Origin: Deltaproteobacteria bacterium
Lineage (GTDB): Bacteria > Desulfobacterota > DSM-4660 > Desulfatiglandales > Desulfatiglandaceae
Length of the DNA stretch: 8,637 nucleotides
Assembly (NCBI GenBank): GCA_019307645.1
Contig: JAFDJF010000051.1
Location: 1 to 8,637, forward strand
Reading direction: 5' to 3'
Shown piece by piece: positions 1 to 6,600 of this stretch. How positions within the stretch are numbered: the stretch's first letter is position 1; the number at the start of each line of letters is the position of its first letter. The notes under the pieces were generated by a model, which saw only the letters and a program-made list of their open reading frames with translations, made no database searches and was not told the DNA's origin. The position numbers and the translations under genes are program-made.

Positions 1-168
1 CATAAAACTTCGAACAAAAACGTGTTAGAGTGCGTGAAATGTGTGTGTAGTCATGATTTTCTGGCCCGAAGTGTAGTTCACACTACATGAGGTTCAGAAA
101 AGCATGACTACACGTGCAGTTCATGCACTATAGCGCGAGTGAAACGGTTTTTGTCGACAGGATTTATG
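1..168. repeat. Long imperfect foldback palindrome, cut by the left window edge
   Basis: Bases 21-63 pair with 95-137 in register: of 43 positions I count 34 Watson-Crick, 6 G-T and 3 mismatched pairs. The strongest core is 45-63 against 95-113, with 18 of 19 matching. The arms resume outward after a small asymmetric bulge (15-22 against 145-153), and bases 1-6 (CATAAA) match the complement of 163-168 (TTTATG), so the left arm probably continues beyond the window. A second hairpin sits in the centre: 72-77 pairs with 82-87 around the loop TCAC. No coding sequence is evident inside. It could be a MITE-like foldback element, a relic of paired insertion-sequence ends, or a structured RNA. All six wobble pairs are G-U when read as plus-strand RNA, which mildly favours an RNA role. 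The structure is seen directly; the identity is not known. Confidence 0.75.
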
Positions 169-355
169 CAACGTTAGGGTAAAGTCGGAAAAAAAGTGAC
201 GGCAGAGCATCTGCCAAGTTTTCGAAGCCCAGTTCCTTTAGCTTCGCCTTGCTTGGCTTTCCGGTTTCCGGATCTTTGCCTCCAGCCCCCGTTCCGAAAC
301 ACGGTCGTTCCTCATGCCCACCTCTTGGAAGTTTCTTCTCCCCCGCGGGTTTCAT
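164..355 (-). pseudogene. Relic of an AOR-family C-terminal tail
   Basis: This 63-codon frame holds a short stretch (about 277-203) that resembles the last residues of AOR-family proteins: KDPETGKPSKAKLKELG followed by a few more. It aligns with the tail of the intact AOR in this window (WDPATGLQTRKQLEELG) at about 11 of 24 positions, including D-P-x-T-G, L-x-E-L-G and A-D-x-L. Residues before it (1-26) do not look like AOR, and none of the cofactor or Fe-S motifs are present. The final residues and the stop codon (164-166) fall inside the right arm of the foldback at 1-168, so the natural end of the gene seems to have been replaced by the repeat. I read this as debris of a second AOR gene. 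A chance resemblance in a short frame is possible. Confidence 0.45.
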
Positions 356-367
356 AAAGGCTTAAGA

Positions 368-724
368 TCATCCCAGGTACGTTTTGCTGTATTTTTCCAT
401 CTCCGGTGTTGGTTTCCACCATTTCTTCAAATCCATATCTTCGGCGACTTTGTTTGCAGCAAGATAGCCCGGCCCTCCGATCACCAGCGCGCCCGGATAA
501 ACCGATGCGCCACATACATAAAGACCCTCGATGGGTGTTTTTGTGTTCGAGCACTCCTGGTTGGGGCGGAAACAACCCAGCTGCACGGGCCTGTAGTCGC
601 CATGCTTGATTGAGCCGCGGCGCATGTTGGGCATCCGGATCTCGATGTCCTCCGGGGTCTCCAGACTCGTCATGATAATATTTTCTTTTTTCATGTTGGG
701 AGCCGCCTTCCGCCATGTTGTCGT
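368..724 (-). pseudogene. C-terminal fragment of a phytoene-dehydrogenase-like FAD oxidoreductase
   Basis: The frame encodes only the end of an NAD(P)/FAD-dependent oxidoreductase of the phytoene desaturase / carotenoid isomerase-like superfamily (COG1233 type). Family-like sequence begins near TTTWRKAAPNMKKENII, passes through ETPEDIEIRMPNMRRGSIKH, and ends with the C-terminal FAD-contact segment TPIEGLYVCGASVYPGA, then GGPGYLAANKVAEDM. Intact members are around 500 residues and start with a GxGxxG dinucleotide-binding fold, which is absent here. The open frame formally begins at 814, overlapping the stop of the Fe-S gene before it, but those first ~30 residues look unrelated. The internal ATGs at 694 and 673 lack a good Shine-Dalgarno. 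This is probably a 5'-deleted pseudogene with a breakpoint near 725-735. It ends naturally with a TGA stop. Confidence 0.7.
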
Positions 725-803
725 AATAAGGCAAGGTATGGCTTTTGCACTTCCTGTTTTTTTTACAAAATAATGTGGCGCAAACTGGTTTTGCCGCAAG
801 GTC

Positions 804-1733
804 CTAAAGATCAAGGTGTTTCAACTCGTCCAGGTCCAACGGGTCGCCCTTGGATGGCTCTCTGCGAAGACTAATGGCTTCGACCTGGCACACGTCCTCA
901 CAAACACCACAACCCATGCACTTTTCAAGATTAACAACAGCCTTTTGACCTTCTTCATCCATACTGATGGCATAGAAGTTACAGGTGTTATCTGCACAAA
1001 CGCCACATCCGTTACACGCGTCATTCACCTCGGCAACATAGCCTGAAGGGGCAAGCAGGGGAAGTGTCCCTTCCATCAGGTTCCACATCCTGACCCCCAT
1101 ACAGCAGCAACTGCAGCAATTGCAGATAGCATCCAGCCTGTTGCCGACCGCATGTTCGAAGTAGGCTGTATGCACAAAACCCTTCTCGTGACAGAACTCG
1201 AGTTTGTGAACAGCTTCATCTTGAGAAATCCTGTGATACGTTGCGTTCTGTTCATCCATGAAAGTAACCCAGGGGTCACCAATGAAAAGACAGACCTCCT
1301 GCTCACCCGGGGGAAGACACGGGTTAGGCGAAGCCGAGCGGCAGGGACACGTTCCCACTGCAATCGAACCGGGGTTCTCCAGGACAATGTCTCTGGCTAT
1401 CTTAAAAGGTATTACCCGCTCCGGTGGTGTAATATTCAGGTCCTCTTTCTGGGTGAATATTTTCAGCGCATCCTCGTGTATTACAATCTTGCCGTGATAA
1501 AGACTGGTTTCAGCGCTCTCCGCACTATCAGCGACCTGCCAGGCGAGAGCCTCAATCATCTCCTCAATCGCAGGGTCCAGCGGGGGAAGCTCTTTGGGCT
1601 GAAGGCCTGCTCCCTCGATCGATTTGTTGAAAAAGTGTTCTGTGTATTTAAGATAAAGGTAGCCGGCCCAAAAGTCACTTTTTCTCTCCAATGGAAATGC
1701 GTCGTAAAGGCGCCTGGTTATTTCGTTATGCAT
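804..1733 (-). CDS. Cys-rich double-ferredoxin-domain Fe-S protein
   Basis: A 309-residue cytoplasmic protein, probably an electron-transfer or redox-partner subunit. Reading along it: a helical N-terminal part without recognisable motif (1-105); a CPCR motif (129-132) followed by C139 and C148; a very dense cysteine cluster (C204, C206, C207, C209-C211); and two C-terminal ferredoxin-type clusters. The second is regular (C272, C275, C278, C282). The first has four residues before its last cysteine (C240, C243, C246, C251) and lacks the usual following proline. No signal peptide or membrane segment is seen. The start is supported by GAAAGGAG six bases before the ATG. It shares its architecture (CPCR, VHT, CNCC, two ferredoxin clusters) with the protein at 7518-8513 but lacks that protein's N-terminal winged helix. 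It lies apart from the phosphotransferase-SCP2 gene, with a MITE-like repeat and possible promoter between them. Its exact partner is unknown; the AOR nearby is a plausible one. Confidence 0.85.
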   Translation of the reverse strand: MHNEITRRLYDAFPLERKSDFWAGYLYLKYTEHFFNKSIEGAGLQPKELPPLDPAIEEMIEALAWQVADSAESAETSLYHGKIVIHEDALKIFTQKEDLNITPPERVIPFKIARDIVLENPGSIAVGTCPCRSASPNPCLPPGEQEVCLFIGDPWVTFMDEQNATYHRISQDEAVHKLEFCHEKGFVHTAYFEHAVGNRLDAICNCCSCCCMGVRMWNLMEGTLPLLAPSGYVAEVNDACNGCGVCADNTCNFYAISMDEEGQKAVVNLEKCMGCGVCEDVCQVEAISLRREPSKGDPLDLDELKHLDL

Positions 1734-1747
1734 GGTGTGCTCCTTTC

Positions 1748-1776
1748 TATAAATTTATACCTGAATCTTGTGTAAA
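1748..1776 (-). promoter_or_regulatory. Possible promoter for the Fe-S protein gene
   Basis: On the minus strand TTTACA (1776-1771) and TTTATA (1753-1748) are separated by 17 bases, close to sigma-70 spacing. The -10 match is poor. A better-looking TATAAA lies between them (1759-1754) but would leave only 11 bases to TTTACA. The site is just upstream of the Shine-Dalgarno of the gene starting at 1733 and just downstream of the palindromic repeat, in the only sizeable gap between the genes. The short distance to the start codon makes the second hexamer questionable. Confidence 0.3.
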
Positions 1777-1790
1777 CAATCTTAACAGTC

Positions 1791-1909
1791 TCGTAAAAAG
1801 TCGTCACTCCGGTGAAACCCGGAGTCCAGACAATCTGGAACCATTTGATATAACTGGATTCCGGCCTTCGCCGGAATGACGAGGAATGGTGTTTTCCGGC
1901 TTTTTACGA
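1791..1909. repeat. MITE-like palindromic repeat, about 119 bp
   Basis: The ends are inverted repeats: TCGTAAAAAGTCG (1791-1803) and CGGCTTTTTACGA (1897-1909) match at 12 of 13 positions as reverse complements. Inside are two strong hairpins: ACTCCGG (1806-1812) with CCGGAGT (1819-1825), and ATTCCGGC (1858-1865) with GCCGGAAT (1870-1877). The two inner blocks are also near reverse complements of each other, so the whole unit is one imperfect palindrome. It encodes nothing. Repeats with 'GGATTCCGGCCTTCGCCGGA'-like cores are familiar as dispersed intergenic repeats in deltaproteobacterial genomes (recalled, not checked). On the minus strand the second hairpin is followed by a run of five T at 1800-1796, so it may also act as a weak terminator for the cluster before it. 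Confidence 0.8.
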
Positions 1910-1968
1910 AACCACCCATCTTGAATGGATTTATAAAAAACAAAATGTCAATTCGTTTTACTCAAGCC

Positions 1969-2199
1969 CTAAAATTCGGTAAACTCGGCCATCACGTCCT
2001 GGAGGAGCGAAAGCAGCGCCAGATCACCTTCTGTAACCAGTCTGCCTGTCGACCATGCTTCCAGCTGATTGAGTTCTCCGGCTTGAATAGCCTTCCAGTC
2101 TTCCGCAGAGACTTTTATGGTGCAGTCGGGACGGTCCGTAATACCATCATAACGGGTTCCCTTCCCCTTGTCGCATATCAGGTACCAGTCACAACCTCA
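1969..2199 (-). other. SCP2-domain continuation of the phosphotransferase, past an in-frame UGA
   Basis: Directly after the UGA at 2199-2197, the same reading frame stays open for 75 more codons to a TAG at 1971-1969. It reads as the rest of an SCP2 sterol/lipid-carrier domain: GCDWYLICDKGKG, then PDCTIKVSAEDWKAIQAGEL, then NQLEAWSTGRLVTEGDLALL. The domain begins before the stop (VSMQFHFTGP), so the UGA falls inside the fold, in the loop before the W-Y-L strand. The full product would be 458 residues with position 383 encoded by UGA. SCP2 domains bind sterols, fatty acyl chains or acyl-CoA in a hydrophobic tunnel. No frameshift or second stop is present. Either UGA is decoded, most simply as selenocysteine (giving P-U-G-C), or this is a recent nonsense mutation, for example from GGA. 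There is no separate start codon with a good ribosome binding site for an independent protein. Confidence 0.75.
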
Positions 2200-3345
2200 G
2201 GGTCCGGTGAAGTGGAACTGCATGCTGACAGTCACTTCATTGATGTCCGTAATAACCTGTTTTTTCTCCCCCGGAGGAGGCAAACCAATCAGATCGGCCA
2301 GGTGACGGGTTGGGAAATTGTTGAGGATCATGTCTTCTTCGATGGGAATACCCTGCTCCTGAAATCTCTTCAGAACCGCGATCAGAGTCAGCCCATGTCG
2401 GAAGGTTGCCATGACTTCGTTGTAGAAATAGTTCTTGACCTTCCACCCGGTCATCGCTTCATAGCGTTGAACGATCTCTTCGTCTTCCGGTGTCCCCTCC
2501 AGTTTGGACAGACCAAAGCCTTCGGTCCATTCTTTGTCGACCGTGATAAACCAGGCCAGATCTGCCTCCGGATCTCCGATGAAAGCCATCTCCCAGTCCA
2601 TAATGGCCAGCACGTCCCTATCCGGCCTGCTATACAGAGTATTTCCGATGCGGGCATCTCCCCAGCACAATGTGAGACGTTCCGGTTCGTACCGGTTTTC
2701 CTTGAGCCATTCCAGCGCAGCTTCAATGATTGGGTGTGATTCCTGCGGGTCGTCCTTTATCCAGTTATTCAAATAGCTGTCCCAATAGGTTAGTTGCCGG
2801 TCCACGGCATCAATAGCGCTTTTTGGCTCCACGAGGAAGGTAGCTCCCATTTTCTTCCAGTCCAGCTTATGGATCTCGGCCATAGCCTTGAGTGAACCCC
2901 ACCATATTTTTGCCCGCTGCTCGGGTGTGGCTTCGAAGTACATGCCGGAGCCGTGGTAAGATGGATAGTCCTGGGGAACATCACCTTCCAGTCTCTCCAT
3001 CAGGAAAAACGGAACGCCGATGACGGATGGGTCTTCTTCCAGCCAGAGCGTCCTGGCGACCGGCACTTTTGTCCCTCCCAGGATCCGCATGATGCGGAAC
3101 TGAAGACCGAGATCATATTCAGGAAAGACCCCTCGCTCTCGCGGGGCAGCGCGGAGAACTGTCTCCATTGCTTTTGCTTCTCCGGCTTCCTCCCAGTTTA
3201 TATCAAGAAGATATGTTTCACTGGAAAAACCCATGCCGGGTTTTTGCAGGTCCGATATGGTGAAGTTGGAGGCCCTAGGCATCTTCGTTTGCAGCCAGCC
3301 CAGAAGTTTTGATTGCATCCCCGGCAGGTCAACGTCTTGGGGCAT
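2197..3345 (-). CDS. APH-like phosphotransferase family protein (N-terminal part of a kinase-SCP2 fusion)
   Basis: A 382-residue protein of the predicted aminoglycoside-phosphotransferase-like family (COG3173/ACAD10-N type). Members phosphorylate small molecules, and several act near acyl-CoA or lipid catabolism. Visible features: a glycine-rich nucleotide loop GMGFSSETYLL (37-47), VLRAAP (63-68) where kinases carry the ATP-binding Lys, a catalytic loop CWGDARIGN (227-235) with D230 and N235, and the metal-binding D250-W-E. The usual His of the H-G-D loop is replaced by Trp. No signal peptide is seen. The start has AGAGGAG seven bases upstream. The gene starts 48 bases after the AOR stop, so the two are probably co-transcribed. 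The last ~15 residues are already SCP2-like and the frame continues past UGA, so the true product is probably longer. The substrate is unknown; fusion to SCP2 suggests something hydrophobic or CoA-linked. Confidence 0.85.
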   Translation of the reverse strand: MPQDVDLPGMQSKLLGWLQTKMPRASNFTISDLQKPGMGFSSETYLLDINWEEAGEAKAMETVLRAAPRERGVFPEYDLGLQFRIMRILGGTKVPVARTLWLEEDPSVIGVPFFLMERLEGDVPQDYPSYHGSGMYFEATPEQRAKIWWGSLKAMAEIHKLDWKKMGATFLVEPKSAIDAVDRQLTYWDSYLNNWIKDDPQESHPIIEAALEWLKENRYEPERLTLCWGDARIGNTLYSRPDRDVLAIMDWEMAFIGDPEADLAWFITVDKEWTEGFGLSKLEGTPEDEEIVQRYEAMTGWKVKNYFYNEVMATFRHGLTLIAVLKRFQEQGIPIEEDMILNNFPTRHLADLIGLPPPGEKKQVITDINEVTVSMQFHFTGP

Positions 3346-3369
3346 TGTTGCACTCCTCTTTTTCGTTAT

Positions 3370-3387
3370 GCGACCCTGAAGGGCCGC
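3370..3387 (-). other. Intergenic hairpin between the AOR and phosphotransferase genes
   Basis: Read as minus-strand RNA, GCGGCCC (3387-3381) pairs with GGGTCGC (3376-3370) around the loop TTCA, giving seven pairs including one G-U. It begins seven bases after the AOR stop codon. No T-run follows, so it is not a standard terminator. It may stabilise or mark the end of the AOR message, or slow read-through into the next gene. Confidence 0.4.
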
Positions 3388-3393
3388 ACTACA

Positions 3394-5361
3394 TTATGAT
3401 GACGCCAAAAGATCCCTTGTTTCCAGATCATCGGCGATATCCCTCAGCCCCAGTTCTTCAAGTTGTTTCCTCGTCTGCAGGCCGGTAGCCGGGTCCCATT
3501 TCCTGATTCCGTAGTACTCGTCTTTCATCTTCTCGAATTGATCTCTGTCAACGACTGCCCCCACCTTGGAAATCGGCTCACCATCCTTGCCCGGCGCCTG
3601 ACAATCAGGAATAGCGTGGTCGTACGCCAGTGGGAGCGTATAACTGGATTCCGGGAGTCTATCGAAATCCCTGCCCCGGTGACCTTCCCTGGCCAGTATG
3701 GCTCTCTGCAGATTGAACACCCGCTCTCCAATTCGGTAAAGACCTTGTTCGCTGACCTCGGTCCCGGTAACGGCAGAAAGGATCTGGCTCTCGAGTGTCG
3801 GATCCCCCACAAGATCTTCAGTGTGTTCTACCTCAATGATAGGCCAGAGGAAATCACAAAGGATGAGGCATTCTTTGGCATACTCCCGGTCCTGCACCAT
3901 TTTTGCTGCCATGGCTTTCCCCTCGTAGGTGGAAAAATCGGCAGCGAGTTCGCTGCCCCAGAATTTTTTGGCGATATTTCGAAACACCTCACTGGTGATT
4001 TTCTGCAATCCATACGTCGAGGCGACCCACTTGGCCAGCATTAAGCTCAATTCGTGAAGCTGCTGGATAGGCACCCTCGGCTCCATGGCCGTCGGGAACG
4101 CATTGAACATATAGAGCTTCGGTCCGTACCAGGGATACAGGCCCGGCTCTGCCTGGTAACCGATCGTCTCGATTTGTGCCTTTGCCGCCGGTCCCAGTGA
4201 GTCTGCCGCCCTGAAAAGGCCCTGGGCAAGAACATCCCCGAACCCTTGGCGGAGTGCTATTTTTCGTACCAGTGTCTCGATGAACTCCAGGCTTCCTATT
4301 TTCGATAAAGGTATACCGGTGTCCTGCTCGGAAAGAATACCCTCACGATGGCAACTGTCAAGCCAGCTGATTATCAGGTCAATAGCAAATACGTCCATAC
4401 CGTATTCATCACAGAGTTTGGTGGCAGAGAAGGGAACATCGCCCCCAACTTCGTTCCAGTCACCATAGTACTCATCCGCCCGGGGTTGATAGAAAAGGGC
4501 TGCCCCGCAGAAAAACTTGCCCTTTCGGCCGTCGGTTGCCTCATAGACTTTTCGTGGACATTTGCTGACGCAGCCATAACACGGCTCCTTCTTCATTTCC
4601 GGCCCCGGCGTGGTTTTGAATTCCACAAAGTAGTTTCTGACCCACCGGCTCATGAACTCGAACTGCCCCCGAACTATCCGGTTGTAGTAAGCTAGAAGCT
4701 CTCGCCAGCGCTCCGGTTGAGCCACATTCACTTTCTTCCCTGCACCTTCTACTACGATCGCCTTGAGGTTTTTGGCGCCCATGCTGGCACCCAGTCCACC
4801 GGAAGCGCTGGAATCGTTATCAGCAAGGAGACTGGCAATTGCGACCCCGTTTTCACCCGCAGGACCAAAAGTGACTACTCTGGCGGATCTGCCGAGTTCG
4901 CTTTTCAGGCTTTCACGAGTTTCGATGGCGCCTTTGCCCCAGAGATGCGAAGCATCTTTGAATTCGGCCGTGTCATTGCGAATGTGAAGATAGACAGGCT
5001 TCTCAGACTTCCCGTGCACCACGATGGCATCGAATCCGGCAAACTTCAGTTCAGCCCCATACCGACCCCCAAGATTGCCATATGAAAAGCACTCAAGGGC
5101 CGGTTCCGGGGACTTTCCGCAAACAGTCCATCTTGAGCCCCCGATTGCGGGCAAGCCGCCCAAAGGGCCGGTTGCAAATACCAGTCGGTTTTCGGGGTCA
5201 AAAGGACCGACCTCAGGTGGGACCTCGTCCCAGTAAATCTTGGCGGCGATCCCTCTGCCGCCAAGAAACTGATCCGCATAGTCTGATGTAGGTTGATTCG
5301 TCACGATTCCGGAAGACAGATCGACGCGTAGTATCTTGCCCGCATATCCAAATGTTGGCAT
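3394..5361 (-). CDS. Aldehyde ferredoxin oxidoreductase family protein (tungsten/molybdopterin)
   Basis: At 655 residues this is a full-length member of the AOR family, cytoplasmic enzymes that use a bis-pterin W (or Mo) cofactor and one 4Fe-4S cluster, typically to interconvert aldehydes and acids with ferredoxin. The N-terminal domain (about 4-205) shows the family pattern LGGRGIAAKIYWDE (33-46), ATGPLGG (63-69), YGNLGGRYGAELKFAGFDAI (94-113) and GGLGASMGAKNLKAIVVEG (188-206). The cluster ligands are C261, C264, C268 (CYGCVSKC) and a distal C502 (ILCDF). The tail WDPATGLQTRKQLEELG (622-638) is also typical. The start has AGGGGGA upstream. The substrate cannot be read from sequence. The wider family also contains BamB of class II benzoyl-CoA reductase, but the other bam genes are not seen here, so I keep the general name. 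Its neighbours suggest an oxidoreductive step on a hydrophobic intermediate, with one of the Cys-rich Fe-S proteins as partner. Confidence 0.95.
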   Translation of the reverse strand: MPTFGYAGKILRVDLSSGIVTNQPTSDYADQFLGGRGIAAKIYWDEVPPEVGPFDPENRLVFATGPLGGLPAIGGSRWTVCGKSPEPALECFSYGNLGGRYGAELKFAGFDAIVVHGKSEKPVYLHIRNDTAEFKDASHLWGKGAIETRESLKSELGRSARVVTFGPAGENGVAIASLLADNDSSASGGLGASMGAKNLKAIVVEGAGKKVNVAQPERWRELLAYYNRIVRGQFEFMSRWVRNYFVEFKTTPGPEMKKEPCYGCVSKCPRKVYEATDGRKGKFFCGAALFYQPRADEYYGDWNEVGGDVPFSATKLCDEYGMDVFAIDLIISWLDSCHREGILSEQDTGIPLSKIGSLEFIETLVRKIALRQGFGDVLAQGLFRAADSLGPAAKAQIETIGYQAEPGLYPWYGPKLYMFNAFPTAMEPRVPIQQLHELSLMLAKWVASTYGLQKITSEVFRNIAKKFWGSELAADFSTYEGKAMAAKMVQDREYAKECLILCDFLWPIIEVEHTEDLVGDPTLESQILSAVTGTEVSEQGLYRIGERVFNLQRAILAREGHRGRDFDRLPESSYTLPLAYDHAIPDCQAPGKDGEPISKVGAVVDRDQFEKMKDEYYGIRKWDPATGLQTRKQLEELGLRDIADDLETRDLLASS

Positions 5362-5466
5362 TTCTCGTCCCCCTGTTCAGGTTGCATAAGTGTGAAGTTC
5401 CAACAGCTAAGGGCTCGCGCTCCTTTTTCTCGGCTCAAATTTTAAGATCCTGGTCTGTGAAGACAG

Positions 5467-6582
5467 CTAGAAATCCTCGTATCCATACTTGGGATATTTC
5501 CCGACAACGACAACCTCGGTCATACCGTATCCAACCTCATCCCCGCAGTGTAGCTCGCCTACCAGTTCGTCGAGATAGGTGATTTCCTTGATCACATTCG
5601 GATCAGTGATGTCCAGAGTGAACCCGTCCATCCAGGATGATCCCATCCACAGTCCATGGGTAAATCCCCTGTAGTTTGCGGGGCTGTACCCGCCCGCCCC
5701 GATATAGATGACCCCGATTGGGCGGATAGTGACGTCTTTCCTGGAACCATCGGAACTGTTCAGGATAACGTTGCCTCCGTTTGCCTGGCGCAACCCGGGT
5801 ATTTCCGTGCGGAAAGTGTAATTGTGTTCGAAACTCTCCAGATGCACCGCGTCCTTTCCGCTTCCTAACGGGTAGAACACCCCGCCGCTGAAGTTGGTTG
5901 GTGTCCCATCACAGTCTTCGCGGGTATGGTAACATGCACCCCAGGTATCAAATTGCCAGAATGCTCCGCTGTAGAGGAGCCCGACGGGGATTTCGCCCGG
6001 TTGCACGCCGGTTTCCAGATATTCCACAGCGCCCCGGCGGATGCCCCAGGAGTGGTCCCTGTATGTGCGCCAGGAGTTGGAATCGATGGTGTGGGTCCGG
6101 CCATCAACCTTGATCCAGCCGGTTGGTTTTCCCACCTGGGAATACCGGCGGATATCTTCTACCACCCGGCCTCGAACGCGGTAGAACTGGGGCGGGTCTT
6201 CTTCGTGCGGCGGCATGGTGGCATCGAACAGGATATCGCAACTCACGCCATATTCATTTTCGTCGAGTTTGGCCCTGAGCCTTCGCATAGGTTCGAGCAC
6301 ATCCCACGAGAACGGTCCGACGTTGACTTCATCGATCCGGGGGCGAAGCTCGCGAGAGGCCCGTAAAACGTGCTGGGTCTTTCCCTCAACGGCCAGGCAG
6401 ACGAAGGCATCCATGATATTTCGGTTGGGGTAGTAACCGAAACCGGCTACCAGTATTAAGTCCCCCTTGGTATCATGGGCCATGAGCCAGAGCCTCTCCG
6501 TCCATTCACGGGCACTTGTCACCGGATGATCAAATGTTGACACTGCCTGGTGACAGAGCATCTCGTCATATTTCGTAATCAT
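5467..6582 (-). CDS. CrtC/AttH lipocalin-like protein, function unknown
   Basis: A 371-residue protein resembling a group of uncharacterised proteins related to the hydroxyneurosporene synthase (CrtC)/AttH lipocalin-like fold. Landmarks are ERLWLMAHDTKGDLIL (29-44) leading into GFGYYPNRNIMDAF (48-61), a basic SREL segment (76-79), and the central signature NSWRTYRDHSWGIRRG (169-184), where the D-H-S-W-G motif is the most family-specific piece. The second half is rich in beta-type sequence. There is no signal peptide, transmembrane helix or known cofactor motif. Related proteins tend to sit near SDRs, acyl-CoA genes and phosphotransferases in steroid, terpenoid or other lipid degradation loci (recalled, not checked). 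The ribosome binding site is excellent (AAAGGAGGGG, five bases before the ATG). The role may be binding, hydrating or isomerising a hydrophobic compound. The fold call is moderate and the function is open. Confidence 0.7.
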   Translation of the reverse strand: MITKYDEMLCHQAVSTFDHPVTSAREWTERLWLMAHDTKGDLILVAGFGYYPNRNIMDAFVCLAVEGKTQHVLRASRELRPRIDEVNVGPFSWDVLEPMRRLRAKLDENEYGVSCDILFDATMPPHEEDPPQFYRVRGRVVEDIRRYSQVGKPTGWIKVDGRTHTIDSNSWRTYRDHSWGIRRGAVEYLETGVQPGEIPVGLLYSGAFWQFDTWGACYHTREDCDGTPTNFSGGVFYPLGSGKDAVHLESFEHNYTFRTEIPGLRQANGGNVILNSSDGSRKDVTIRPIGVIYIGAGGYSPANYRGFTHGLWMGSSWMDGFTLDITDPNVIKEITYLDELVGELHCGDEVGYGMTEVVVVGKYPKYGYEDF

Positions 6583-6600
6583 GGTTACCCCTCCTTTAAT

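Noticed and set aside
1..168. CRISPR array or tandem repeat at the left edge
   Set aside because: The repeated units are inverted, not regularly spaced direct repeats with unique spacers.
312..734. Minus-strand open frame of 140 codons overlapping the FAD oxidoreductase fragment
   Set aside because: It is a shifted frame of the fragment. The C-terminal FAD motifs are in the other frame (368-724).
747..790. Terminator after the Fe-S gene, suggested by an eight-base homopolymer run
   Set aside because: On the minus strand the run is A, not T, and no GC-rich stem precedes it.
1152..1775. Plus-strand open frame of 207 codons opposite the Cys-rich Fe-S gene
   Set aside because: The minus strand carries clear ferredoxin motifs and a good ribosome binding site. 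The plus-strand product shows nothing recognisable.
1876..2739. Plus-strand open frame of 287 codons opposite the phosphotransferase-SCP2 gene
   Set aside because: It has no recognisable family pattern and starts inside the palindromic repeat. The opposite strand has clear conserved motifs, so this is a shadow frame.
3463..4044. Plus-strand open frame of 193 codons opposite the AOR gene
   Set aside because: It lies entirely within well-conserved AOR coding sequence on the other strand and has no motif of its own.
3394..5361. Naming the AOR-family gene as BamB of class II benzoyl-CoA reductase
   Set aside because: No other bam-type subunits are visible and the neighbours differ. Family membership alone does not support this name.
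5362..5466. Gap between the CrtC-like and AOR genes examined for a relic or small gene
   Set aside because: A purine-rich ribosome-binding-like stretch is present but no start codon at suitable spacing. I see no family-like peptide beyond the true AOR leader.
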